NCBI GenBank assembly: GCA_935421135.1
Contig: OW285188.1
Location: 16,097,233 to 16,161,232, forward strand
DNA from: Bugulina stolonifera
Taxonomy: Eukaryota > Bryozoa > Gymnolaemata > Cheilostomatida > Bugulidae
Direction of reading: 5' to 3'
DNA: 64,000 nucleotides
The position numbers and the translations under genes are program-made. Shown here in pieces: positions 14,078 through 27,100 of the stretch. Numbering within the stretch: the first letter of the stretch is position 1; every line of letters starts with the position of its first letter. The notes beneath the pieces are model-generated. The model searched no databases and was not told where the DNA came from. It saw only the letters and a program-made list of their open reading frames with translations.

Positions 14078-17000
14078 CTATCCTTTGAGAGATGATAACC
14101 CTGCCCTCATGATCTCATCCACTAGTAACAGGTTACTTGCTACCACAGTGCTACAATACAAAACAGTCCCATAAGTGAGGAGACAACTATTGTGGGTAGT
14201 AAGGCACAGCAACTGATTAGAGAATCAAATAATCATAAATAGTACAGCACAAAATAATTTCATTTATCCTACACACCCAAATTGTAACGTTAAAAAAATA
14301 GAAAAACCTACCAAGAATTTATGAGTTGTCGTTTTACTCTAAAGTTATCCAGTATACCATTTTCAGCAGGCAAACATACTTCCCCTACAATAAAGGTTCA
14401 GAAGTTAACCACATACACATAATATACATTGTAGGTAGAATCAAGCATTGCTATGATGGCATGAGAAACAGAGAACAAGCAAAACCCATGGTGTGGGTTT
14501 TAGGTGCTTTTATCACATACAAGACTTGTTACCTGTTTCTAAATCTAAGCCAACAGCTTCCCCAGTATTGCTGTATTCCTCTAGAAGTTTTACCATGCTC
14601 TCTTGGGCATCAAAGCCACTGTTAACAGCTAAAGTCTTTGGTATAACCAGAAGGGCCTCTGCAAAGGCTTGTACGCCTAGTCTGGCTCTTCCTTTCACAC
14701 TTTCCTTATATTTCATAATAGATGCAGAGGCAGCTATTTCAAAGGCGCCGGCTCCTGGTACAACACCCTCTATATAATACCAGACACAAGTGTATAATAA
14801 AATATTAAAAAAAACACATACAAATTATATGAAGGAGTAGCATACCGCCATTAATAACCCATCATTTGGTTGCAAAAGAGGGAGTTGAGAGATTGCATGT
14901 ATATGGATAAGCTACTAACTGTCTTCGATGGCATTCTTCACAGCTCTGAGCCCATCATGAATGGCATCTTTGATCTGTGTGAGGGTGTACCTGTTTGGTC
15001 CCTTAATGAGCAGAGTAACTGAGAGTGGGTTGTCACACTCCTCAACAAAAGTAAACTTGTCTTCACCCTGCGAGACAAACAAGCACAGTGTATTATAAGC
15101 AATATTTCTATAAAAGGTAAATCAGTACTAAGAGGCAGCAACGGATACATATGAATGGATACATGTATTATAGCCTTCATGCAAGACAACCAGTAAAGTA
15201 TTAACAAAATTATTATATGACTATAATACTACTATACCTTACGCATATTCATATTCTACTGTGAAGTATTAAGGAATAGAAAACTAATATTCAGATGTTC
15301 TTTTTTGGTAAAAAACTTCATGATAATAAATGGGTGGTAGAACAGAATACTTTTATTATAAAAAGCTGCATAAAATCACTGTATATTGTTATCACACGAG
15401 ATACTATATGTGCTATCTAATAACTTACTAGGACATTCTCATATACCAGACCAGCATGTCCCAGACAGTCTGGTGTCAGATCATCCACCGAGTTCATAGA
15501 CACGCCTCCACACGCCAGTGTCAATCTTTCCATGTTTCTTCTCTTAGCTCTACGCAATGCTACTATACCTTCTTTAGCAAGCATGTCCAATGATAGTGGA
15601 TCAATACCCTGTACAAGAGAAGAGCTGGAATTTTTTAACTTTATTAATGGAAGCACATCTTTTTTCCATCACCCCCATGTACCTATATAATTTTATAAAC
15701 AGTTTTGAAACGACTATGCTAAAAGCAATTAAGAGAAGTAGATACAATTTCGTAAAGATTTAATCGTCTTTTACAAACTGATCACAAACAACAGACTTTA
15801 TGGAGCAATAAACTTCAGGGTTATATTAACGAGACCAGTAGTGATACCATCCAATACAGTTGTTAACCATGAATTGTTGTATGGTCATATTGCCTAACAC
15901 AATAGTAAATGATGGAGGACTAGTGTCAACCATTAAGAATGCTACACCAACCTTCATATTAACTACAATGAACCCCTTCTTTTTTCCATCTCCTTTATCT
16001 CCAGCATCACAGACCTTCTTCTTCAAGTCTATGATCTTTTGTACTTTACTGTCTGTGAAGGCTCTTTCTGCTTGAACAAACTTTTCTCTTTCAGCAGCCG
16101 ATTTATAGAAAATTCCAGAGTTGACTTCACTGAAAAAACACAGAAAACTGAAGTAGGTACTCACAATTTAATTATTACAACTTCCTTGTTGCCCTAACAA
16201 CCTCAGTGTTCATCGAAATTCACCTGCTTCACCACAAAATAGAAACATCCAATCGCATATTATTTTTACCAAAGTCAACTAAGGTCAGAATGGCATACCT
16301 CTTCTCATATTCCAGGGATACATTACAGGTTAGTATATACGCATCCTCTGTTCTCTTGGCCATATCTGGATGCCTGGCTCCATGATCCATGACGATGCCC
16401 TTTACTAGAGTTGTATCCATAGCAGTCTTGTGCTGCATTTGTTGTATCTCAATCATGTGTAAGTCTATTGGTTCTCCTTCCTTCTGGATTGCGAGTACTG
16501 CATCCACAACATGCTAATGACAAATATTAGGCTTTGAAAATGAAGCAGTACAAGGCAAAAAATTACAATGTTGTCCATTAGTATTGTTCATAGACCAGAA
16601 GTATTGAAAACAGCAAATAGTATAAACAAGACATGTACAATTGTAAAGATGCAGGCAATCAAGGCTTGGTTTAGAGACACCACAATCATAAACACAGGCC
16701 TATAGAAGTTTGACTGCAATCAATTACCTCTGTGACAGCATCGGCAAGATCTTGTTGCAGTTTTGTTCGAAGAGAAGTCCTAGCTACATTGATTAGAGTA
16801 TCTCTATCGGGTGTCTGGTTAACCATCAGATCATTTAGTACTTCCAGTGCCTTAGCTTTAGCCAAGTCAAAGCCTTCTGCTACCAACCTAGGATGCAAGC
16901 CCTGCAAACAACAAAGATTGCAAACCTTACAATTCTTATAGTGTCACCAGATAATAGAATAATGTAAATAATGTTAACATACACAATAGCGAATAATTCT

Positions 17001-18599
17001 GGAAAAATTCACTGTTTACCTCGGAGATGAACACATCAGCCTGTTTAAGAAGTTCACCAATAATAAGAACATTTGAAGTCGTTCCATCACCAGTTACATC
17101 ATCTTGAGCTGTTGCAACACGGGCAATCAGTGATGCTGTCGGATGTTGAATTTGCTAAAATACACCAATCAAAGAAATGTAGTGCTGCGGTGTCAATCAG
17201 TAACACAACTATACTACAACGTATTGCACAGCTTTTGGAAATTTTTTAAAAGTTGAAGAAAAAATAGAGAGTATAAACTGCACCAAACAACAGGAGTATG
17301 GCAGAAGAACAATAATTATTTTCTTACCATTTCATGAAGCAGGACATTCCCATCTTTCGTCAACTTAATATCCCCAGAACCAGACACCAACCTAAAAGAC
17401 GAAATAATAGACCACTTAGGTTTTAATGTTTCAGATGGACTCGGGCTGTACATTGGAACCTGGGCATAACAAGAAGGGGCTAGTGAGTGGCGACATCAGA
17501 CCATTATCATAAATAAACTATGCAACTGGCTTAGGTAGTCAGTGCCAGAGCCAATAAACAGCTCTGGGTAGTGTGCTTTCAAATTTTCGCCAGTGCCTGT
17601 CATATGAAGCTATCTATTTTGACTTCATCATTATGATTATATTAATAACTATGTTTATATAATATTCGTGGCGCCAAACACAATTCTTTAAAGTGGCTGC
17701 CCAATAACAGAGCTAGTCGAGGGGCCACCACGGCTCCTAGAGCTGGATATTATTATAGTTCGATATGGCACAGAGGGAAACCTTCTTCGGGACGAAAACC
17801 TCCAGGTCATTGGCGGGACTCGAACCCACGTCCTTGCAGATAACTTGCGTCATTGCTGCAAGACCAGAGTGACTAGCGTTAGACCACTTGGGCACCAACA
17901 CCTACTTATAATAGTAATACAACCTGTTGCAGTTAGTTTAGATTTGGAGTTATCTTATTTTACATTGGAATTGCGCTCTCACTATATCACACCACTAAGA
18001 TCGCTATTATATATGGACATTGGACAACCATCTCGATGAAAACTAAATCACACAAAAAACGATCTTAACTTGTAACTAGTTAATGTAGTTGGGCTGGCCA
18101 GCCATAGGTTACCATTTATGGTTACCATAGATCTGATAAGCTACAGGTAAATATATACTACATCTTATAACACAACCTACAATTACTTATATAGTAATAT
18201 TGTGTTAATTTCTCATCAGCTTATGTAACGTTATTAACTAATGTAGGCCTGACCAGTTTTAATGTCAATTTCAATTTGAATTTTTTAGAAAAAAAATAAA
18301 AATAAAATATTGTTCAGCTGACCAATTTATTTTCATACGAGGCATGCTTCTTCTACCAATTACTAGGTAATTTAGCGTGCACAGTAATTGGAGGAAAGGC
18401 AAATAATAATAATAAAACTAAACCAACAAGGAAGAATCATAATAAATAATACCGAAACGTACATTTTTAATGTTCCTTTAGGTCCCAAATTTGTTTTCAA
18501 TACATCCTGCAATCCCCTAGCTGCCGATGTATTGACAGCTAAAGCTTGAGCTGCTCGAGCTACCTCTGCCTTGGGATTTAAACTTTTAATAGCGGACAT
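14078..18599 (-). CDS. CCT6: T-complex protein 1 subunit zeta (CCT6)
   Basis: Subunit of the cytosolic CCT/TRiC chaperonin, which folds actin, tubulin and other proteins using ATP. Eleven exons in transcript order: 18463-18599, 17328-17391, 17020-17154, 16728-16901, 16299-16513, 15952-16129, 15429-15608, 14920-15067, 14533-14769, 14312-14384, 14078-14150. They sum to 1,614 nt, or 537 aa plus stop; the human protein is about 531 aa. The start [20 protein letters not shown] matches the family N-terminus. Nucleotide-binding motifs [10 protein letters not shown] and [15 protein letters not shown] are intact, as are LACGGV and [10 protein letters not shown]. The protein ends [17 protein letters not shown] short lysine-rich insertion (GDGKKK) precedes GFIVVNMK. 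Intron 1 (17392-18462) carries a tRNA-derived SINE-like sequence. The gene converges with NCoR and is head to head with POR. Confidence 0.97.
17640..17897 (-). mobile_element. tRNA-derived SINE-like element
   Basis: The minus-strand sequence starting near 17897 looks like a degenerate tRNA gene. The A-box-like TGCCCAAGTGG lies at 17884-17894 and an exact B box, GGTTCGAGTCC, at 17816-17826. About 170 further bases follow at 17640-17810 with higher GC than the flanking intron. The anticodon arm is replaced by a 7-bp hairpin (CTTGCAG/CTGCAAG) with a long loop, so a functional tRNA is unlikely. It lies in CCT6 intron 1, antiparallel to nothing coding. The left edge is approximate. Confidence 0.6.
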
Positions 18600-18748
18600 C
18601 GTAAGACTTTTTGACTATGCTTTGAAAAAAACTGGATAAGGATAATGATAATCAATGAGTTTTTCTAGAAGAAAAAAGAACACATTTAGTTTGTATCGTT
18701 TGTTCTCGCGAGTTATCCTTGAACTCGGCAACCAATTATATTATTAGT

Positions 18749-19143
18749 GTCAAAGACAAAGATAGCGGAAGGGAAGATCAGACACTCAGGCCAAAAACTG
18801 TCCGTCCCCCGCCTCTAAACGCGGTCCGAACAAAGCAAAGAGTTGTACTACCTTGTACACAAATCCGCTCTTGCTATTGGTGTTCCGCCGGCCAATCAGA
18901 TAATATTGCTAACAGCGGCATCGAATAGACAATCCACTTATACAAACGATATATTATTAGAGAGCGCGCAACAGTTAACTCGTTGCTTCGCGAAACTAGT
19001 CTAGCAGCCATCTAAAAGTGCAACTCATTTAAGGCGGGAAGTGGATCACGGAACGTCGGGACCGCCAAATTGGGCGTATTTGGTGGGACAGGGTTTTATC
19101 ATTGAGTGTCCGATCTTCCCTTCCACTATCTTTGTCAAAGATG
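18749..19143. repeat. Imperfect inverted repeat upstream of CCT6
   Basis: The arm at 18749-18810 contains GACAAAGATAGCGGAAGGGA followed by AGATCAGACACTC. The arm at 19082-19143 is its inverted copy (GACAAAGATAGTGGAAGGGA then AGATCGGACACTC on the minus strand). Similarity weakens outside a core of roughly 45 bases. About 270 bases separate the arms. A foldback transposon remnant or a duplicated promoter block would both fit. Confidence 0.65.
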
Positions 19144-19148
19144 TTAGT

Positions 19149-19335
19149 GTTAGTGTCTTCACGACTTCTTGAACCGGACTGGACCGTACATAAAGGTCCC
19201 AGGCTGGTAGCCCGAAAACGAGCCATAGGTTGTGGTCGCGACCATATGGTGGCAATAGGCCGGGAGGCTCGGAACCAAGTTGACCTATGCCCAGTTTTCA
19301 GGTTGGGAAGTAGAGTTATCTTCTTTCTACGGATA
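19149..19335 (+). repeat. Dispersed repeat X, copy 1
   Basis: Similar to 53226-53460 in the same orientation. Shared landmarks are TTAGTGT-TTCACGACTTCTTGAACC at the left edge and TGACCTATGCC at the right. I judge the similarity by eye at roughly 70-75% in the best blocks. No coding capacity is shared between the copies, and the family is not one I can name. Confidence 0.45.
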
Positions 19336-21173
19336 ATGCCCAAAATCTACATAAAATTCCGGCTTCTGTTAGGTTACAATCGCCAAGCCACCCGAGATTT
19401 GTTGCAACTTATGGTGACGTTGCACCTTGATCTCTTTACTGAATTTCAGATTTCTGCTGCGCAAGCAAAGTTCCTATTTATAAATTCTATAAACTTTGGT
19501 CCAAGGTCAATAATTATAAAGTTTGGATGTATTAACTCTTTCCAACCAATAGAAATAGTTACATGGATGGCCTTTAATTGTTATGCATGCTCGGTTATGG
19601 AGAGAGTACATTGAAATTTTACTATAAAACCATATGAATATTGTAAATGCTTTAGTAAAGTATTCGTAGACCAGTTAGTACTGCACTGTTACTGTATTGT
19701 TGTATATAATTATTTCTAACTTCGACTTGTAGTTTAGTAAATTAAGTTAAAGTTTCACATATCTCTATCAATTTGAGTGGTAGGCCTATACGTATAGTTT
19801 TGTATTTAACTTACTTACTAAACCTTTACATAAGATTAAGATAATATAATAATAATTGCATTAACATTACAATGTATTACCAATTAAAATAAGCTGAAGT
19901 AAAAGTTTATTTATTTGTTGGAATTCATCTTTGTTTATAAATAATCACTTGTAAAGTGGTAAACTAAGAAAAATTTTAAATAAATAAATTATTAGCATTA
20001 TGATTATTTTTATTTTCATATTATAATTATTTTATAAATAACATGATTTAATAAAAACAAATGGAATTCAAATTGAATGAAACTTAGAATCAAATGTTAG
20101 GAATGTTAAAATTTTTGTATATTTATTAATATTATTTACCCTATATTTAATATTAGACATCCAAAAGCGAAAGGTATTATCCTTCTCTCTGTAAGAGCTG
20201 TCGCTAGTTTCATGTAGACCTAGTAAATATTAATATTATATTATTTAAATACAAACATTTCCATCAGCATAAGTATTGTATTGTCAATGTGATGGTGGAA
20301 CAAAAAATAAAAATATATTGGCCTACTATGTTTGTTAATGTAGAATAGTAGGCTGTAGTTAGAGAACTTTCAATTTTATGTTTATATAGGTATATTTTAA
20401 TTTACATTATTCATATGGGATATTCAATTTATCTTCATCGAGATTTGTTATATTATGTGTTACTTGTTAATGTAATGACACTAGCTATTACTAAAATCAA
20501 ATTTTATATAGGCTACTCGAAAACTTTAAATAGGCATCAGTTAGATTTTAAATAAAACCAATTTTATAGTTATTAGTTTTTGTGTCGGCTATTTATAGGC
20601 CTAATAAACTTGTTTAATAGACACCGTAGTTAGCAAAGACCTATTTTGTTTAGTATATAATATTGTTAAACCCTTATTTTTATTTTCTATGAAACGATAA
20701 GATTAATGGATTAGCCGTTTTGGATCGTTTTAATTATTATAATTGCTGTTAGTCTCAAAAAAATTAAAACAAACAATAGACCTACACATGTAGCTTATAT
20801 ACCCCAATAGTATTGATGTGCTTATCACTTGGACCCTACTCCTAATCAGGAGACCTAAAGTGTGAACACTCAAAAATGAATTGCTATTATCAAATTTTAT
20901 TCATGAAACTAAAATTACGTATTTGGGATTTTGCATAAAATTTTCAAGGAGAATTGTGTGATCTTGCTGGAACTGTCAGATGATCATCATATATTTTATA
21001 TAGAATTCCACTATTGGGTTCCAGAGTAGGAATAGTGTATCTGTTATATACATGTAGGCCTAATGGGATGTTTGCTGATAGTGGTAGTGGTACTACTGTA
21101 GTTTTAAGTACTAGAAATGGTATAGCCCTAAATGTAAATAGCTGGTGTATTGGAATATTTTTCAGTTACCAAA

Positions 21174-24100
21174 ATGGGTGATCCTTCAGAGCCTATGGTC
21201 AGCATGTTAGATGTATTTGTTATTGGTGGCGCTGTTGGATTCTGCATCTACTGGTTTTTCATTCGGACTAAAAAGAAACAGGAATTTACAGAAATTAAAC
21301 GCCTTGCACCAATGTAAGTATAGCACTTGTACCTTCTTTAACTATTCAGTTGTTGTAGATTTTGCTCTATTTGCATGTTTTATGGCAATGCAAATAAACG
21401 CTACCCTGAAATAAAACGAACTGAAATTTATATGTTCTGTATTTCTGAACCCAACCTCGAATGTCCTCAATAATTATATAATTATGAATGTTGTTTTTAT
21501 GCAAGGGATTTATAAGTGTATGTCCATGTACTATACAGTATCAGCACGGATTAAAGTGAGTCTGTTGCAATGTTTTGTAGGACAATTCAGAGAACACAAT
21601 CATATGACCCATCGTTTATCGGCAAGATGAAAAAAACAGTAAGTTGTTTATGTAGGCTAACTCTTTCTATTGTTTACGTACATGTTGTGCTATTTAGCCC
21701 ACATGGGGCTATCATACAGGATGCCCAAACATCTCATCCTGTTCTATTTGTTATTATAGTAAACGGCATCACCATAGTTCGTGCCTTTGCAGCATGGTGC
21801 GTTTTCATTGAAGAAAAACAACTGCATGACATCAGCTGTGAGGGGTTGCCCTGCAGCTAGTGGAATAGGGCAATCCCTCAGCTGATGTCATGCAATGTTT
21901 TCACTCAATAAAAAACGCAACATGATGCAAATTATGGCATATAATATCTACTAGCCATTAGTATCGGAAACCCTGGCTTTCTAATGTCATGTATGATTCA
22001 ATGTGATAGACTACACGTGGAGATGGTGATATGAATTGATGAACTATTACATCACCATCTGTCAGCTGGGTGTTATCATCATTGCATTGACTGGCAGGCA
22101 GTACTTATAAGGCAATAATGACTGGTTACATCACTACTGTCCACTGTTGGTCATACTCTCTACTACTTAGGCCTACATTTGTATATAAGTTATAGTACTG
22201 TGTTTATGTTACCTGATCAGCCATATATGAGCATTTCATATTTCCTTGGTGTGTTACATAATGTTACTTATCGACTCTATGGATCAATGACTTCAAGGGA
22301 CTGAACTTTGTACTAAGTATTTACTGATGCCAAGAGGCTAGTATTAGTAGTAACTAACAGTATAGAATCTGATAATGTGCATAATACATATAATGGTGAA
22401 GGTAGTACAAAGCAAAACTGAAACTTAAAATCCAATGCAGATAAGCATTCTTATAACATAAAGGTGTGTTATCCTCAATATACTCATTGACAGTTTGATC
22501 ACCTCTTAGCTATAAGTCACCACAAGATTGAAGGTTCTTGAGTTTTAACAGCATACCTTCACCATATTTGGTTATTGTTATAACTTATACATAAGCCTAC
22601 CTCATGTTCATGCCCTCATATAAGCTTGTTAAGGTTGCTGAATTAGCAAGGAGGTGTTTGTTAGACACACATTTGGGAAGATTATCTTAAGCTTCCCAAC
22701 GAAAATCCATGAATGAAACATCTGCCTTTGATAATATCCTCTTACGACAGTTTTCACATAAATAATGATCTCTAGAGTCGTAGTTAGCTAACTCTGTTGT
22801 GATGGTGTTTTGTAGGGTAGAAATGTTGTTATATTTTACGGTTCTCAAACTGGGACAGCAGAGGAGTTTGCTGGTCGGTTAGCTAAAGATTGTAACAGAT
22901 ACGGTATGAAAGGAATGGCTGCCGACCCTGAAGAGTTTGACATGGTACGCTCATGTAGTGTGCATGTTGTATAAGTATTATGTCATAGAATAGTCTGCTA
23001 TGATACGCTTGTGTGGTGTGCATGTAGTATATTATGTCATAGAATAGTCTGCTATGATACGCTTGTGTGGTGTGCATGTAGTATATTATGTCATAGAATA
23101 GTCTGCTATGATACGCTCGTGTGGTATACATGTAGTATATTATGTCATAGAATAGTCTGCTGCATGAGATTAGTCAATACTTTACTCTAGCCTCCGAATG
23201 TATGATGTGTATGGGTTTTCTAGCACTACCCAACCTAGCGTTTCCAATATCCCCAATATTCGACACAACTATGTAATAATATAGCCCTGCTTGCTCCATT
23301 GTAGTGATATTGGTATAGCCCTACTGTATGTATAATATACTGTATAATAATACAATGTAATTTTGAGGTGTTGTATTTCGTTTTGAGTTCCATTTGCTGT
23401 ATCTGCAGTCACATTATATGAATTGGTTTGCAGGATGATCTTCAACAACTGAGGGAAATAGAGAATAGTTTAGTTATATTTGTGATGGCTACGTATGGTG
23501 AGGGTGACCCCACTGATAATGCACATGAGCTACACGAATGGCTACAGAATGACCAGGATCTGGAAGGAATCAGATATGCTGTAAGTAAATGCTATCACCA
23601 GGTACCAGTCGTAGTATATTATATTATCGTATGACATTTTATTTGAACAGGAACTAACTTCTATTGGGAGCATAAGTAAGATATTATGATTAAATAAAAT
23701 GTGCTCCTGCTTCCAAAGTCTTCTGAAAATACTGTTAATGGTTGCAATTGCATCTTCATAATCAATAAATACATCAAAATGATCAGTTTGTTGTGTTTAG
23801 ATAGTAGTCCCCCCATGACTATGCTGGATATTAATTTGTGACTGTTCGAAAATGACAGTTCGAAACCGGACAGTTCAAAACCCTTAATTCTAAACGCCAA
23901 CCCCCAGATTTCAACTAGTTTTTATTTTTAATATTTTTTTTATTCAGATAATTAAATTAGTTATTTGTGGGTTGTGTTCTTCTAAATACAATCTACAAAG
24001 TTTTGAACTGCCCGGTTTCAAACTGTCCGACAGTGAAACGTCCTGTTTTGAACTGTATTTTTCCAAATATCCCTTTAATACTGAATATATGCCTGGCTGA

Positions 24101-27100
24101 CAGTGTGTATGCGTCATTATGGGTGCATGATAAACATCTACATTTACCATTTACATTTATCAAGTAGAGTAGAAGTCATAGGTGTATGTATTGCACAATG
24201 TATGTATACACTGTGCATGTAGCGTGTACATTATATTTGCTTCTATTGAAGGTGTTTGGTCTAGGAAACAAGACATATGAACATTATAATGCCATGGCGC
24301 TGCTTGTTGATGAAAGAATGGAGAAACTTCAAGCTACACGCATCTATGAAGTGGGACTTGGTGATGATGATGCCAAGTAAGTCTCGCATATAAGTACTGA
24401 CAGATATTTACAAATTACTAGTAATTGTTACTAGCTGGTCACAGTTCTGCTGTTGTACTGGCAGTACTGGTAGTACTCTTGCTATACATACATTTAGATA
24501 GCAATGCAAGATATTAGATATGTCATGTACATGGTACCAGTCCCAAATAGACTTGCAATGCAGTGTTGTAGCACACACAGTTATAGTATGCTTTTGGGGT
24601 GAAAAACTGGTACTTGTATTGTCACTATCTGATTTATATGCTCTATAGATAGAATATCTTCTCTGCACACAGCCTAACAGTTAGTCACGTAGCCACACTT
24701 TCCTATTATTGTAGCTCAATTCATGCTGGAGAATAGCCATGTTGATTGTATGCTAGTGGATATTTGTATAATAGCAATAATGTACTATACAATGTATAAA
24801 CCACATTGCAGTCAAGCGGCTGTCGTTTTATGCTACTGGTCAATATGCTATCGTTACTCAAGTACACATGTACTACCATAGTTAATCAATGGTTTGTTGC
24901 TAGCAGTTATCACACCCACTCTACTTTTATTGAGTGCTTTTGGTGACCTCTAGTACTGGCCTAGGTGTAAATAAGAATACCAAGATGACCGCTCAACCTA
25001 AGTCAAAAGAGCTTACACATGGGATTTTGCTTACCTGATGGAAGCTTTCCCTAGCTCATTGGCACACCCAGGTTTCTCACACAAATGAAAGTTGGGTAGT
25101 GAAGACACTAAATATAACTATACACAATAGCCTACCTAACAGTATAATGTGGATGGTGTAAGCGTTGTTACTCTCATTTCATAGCATTGAGGATGATTTT
25201 GTCACGTGGAGAGAAGGGTTTTGGCCTGCTGTATGTGAACAGTTTGGTATAGAAGCAACTGGTGAGGATATCAGTATGAGGCAATACACACTAACTACAC
25301 ATGACGATACACTGCCTAAAGAGAAAATATTTCGCGGGGAACCAGCTCGTCTCAACTCTTTCAACACACAGAAACCGTGAGCATATATTCTAGCATGTAT
25401 ATATGTAATTACATGTAAATATTATATATATGTATATATCTGCGCAAAGGATCTCTGCCTTTGTATATAACTCGGTATATATGGGTTTTTAGTTGCAATG
25501 CGATGGTTTATTAAATGAGGAATAAATAAATTATTCTATACTCAGTTGATAAATATTCTCGGCATATGTGCGATTCTGACCAGATGCTCTCTGTCGCTTT
25601 TCAAGTCAGTGTCGCCCAACAAATTCAACCAGTCCGACTGATTAACTTAGAGAGCAAACCTTCCAAGTAATCATTCATCATCTATTATTCAGAAATATCA
25701 TATGAAGGCAATACAAGTATGAATGACAAGTCACAAGATATGTATGCAACTGCATATTGATACTTTTACCATTCCGTAGTTAGAGACTGTGCATAAATTC
25801 ATATTAATTAAATCATTTCCTCAATTACTCAATGCGAAATGCAAAGAATTAGTACCTGTAAAAATAAATTTATTCAAAAATAACTACTAATAGTTTTAGA
25901 CGAATCATAACTGGATAATCTCCTAAAGGAATACGTTGTATACGTGTATATCCATCATGTTTGTAAACACCTACATGTGTATATCCATCATGTAGTGTGC
26001 ATAATAAAATTATGTACATGGTTGTATATTACATGATAGATGTACATATTATATAATCTGCATCAGCAACCCAGCATTTAGCTATTATCCCTTTACATTC
26101 ATATTATGTAACAGTTACATTACATAATATTATGTAACATGGTGATAGTACAAGCATGTCAACCAACCACCTTCAACCAACTTCATCTCAGCACAAGAAT
26201 GAATAGGAATAGTTCACATATATAATTTTATTGTGAAGTTATTCAAAGAGGCCCAAGTATTCACTGATGGCACTGTTTAGTGCTTAGAAGTAGTACAATA
26301 AAAAATTGTTTACTTATACTAAAAACATGGACTATGTCATGTTACAACTTCACCATTATATATAAATAGCTTCCCAGATTAAATAAAATGTGTTACCCAT
26401 TGTCCTGTGCTGACATACAATGTATGTGTTTATGTCTGCAGACCATTTGATGCCAAGAATCCGTTCATGGCTCCAGTGAGTGTCAACAGAGAGCTGACCA
26501 AGGGGGGCGAGAGGTCAGTGATGCACCTCGAGCTCGACATCACTGGATCCAAGATCCGATACGAGGCTGGTGATCACGTAGCTGTGTATCCCCGCAACGA
26601 CTCGGAGCTTGTGGAAGGGATTGGGAAGCGGCTCGGTGTCGATCTTGACACCGTCTTCTCTCTCAACAATGTTGATGGTAAGTTTGTACATCAACTGCAG
26701 TAGACAGGGCATCACCTTCTGTAACAGCTTCTGGGTTATTTGGACAAAACCAACTGAAGGGGAGGCGGGCAGACTTATGGCGTATTTCCACACATTGCGT
26801 TACTGAAATGATACATAGTAATAGAGTTGTACATCGAGTAAATCTAGGTATAGAAAAGTGTACATTTATTCACTATAACAATATAGAAAAGTGCTCCAGG
26901 TTATGCCATACCCTACTGCTGCAATGCAGAGTTATTGGTAGGAAATGTAGTCAGTAACAAACTTTAATTATGATAATAAGGTACTTACCACCTGGTGTTG
27001 CAAATCACAGCAGTTAACATGCTGAACTGTTCACAGCAACTACTGATCACCCATAGGTGTGCTACTGATATATATAGTCCTAAGCTATATAAAGCCATGT

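Larger units (their letters stand above)
18600..21173. other. Divergent upstream region between CCT6 and POR
   Basis: Both genes start away from this 2.6 kb gap, so it should contain their promoters. The CCT6-proximal part (18600-19345) is GC-richer and holds an imperfect inverted repeat and a dispersed repeat. From about 19620 to 21100 the sequence is very AT-rich, without coding exons that I can support. An acceptor-like TTTTTCAG ends at 21165, nine bases before the POR start codon, so POR may have an untranslated first exon somewhere in this gap. Confidence 0.6.

Noticed and set aside
17811..17897. Functional tRNA gene
   Set aside because: A and B boxes are present, but the anticodon arm does not fold properly and extra sequence follows, so a tRNA-derived SINE fits better.
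19102..19614. 170-codon plus-strand ORF, one of the longest in the window
   Set aside because: It lies across dispersed repeat X and one arm of the inverted repeat. The frame is not kept in the other copy of X, and the product resembles nothing I know.
22941..23160. Regular repeats that could suggest a CRISPR array
   Set aside because: Units are directly adjacent without unique spacers, and the DNA is eukaryotic.
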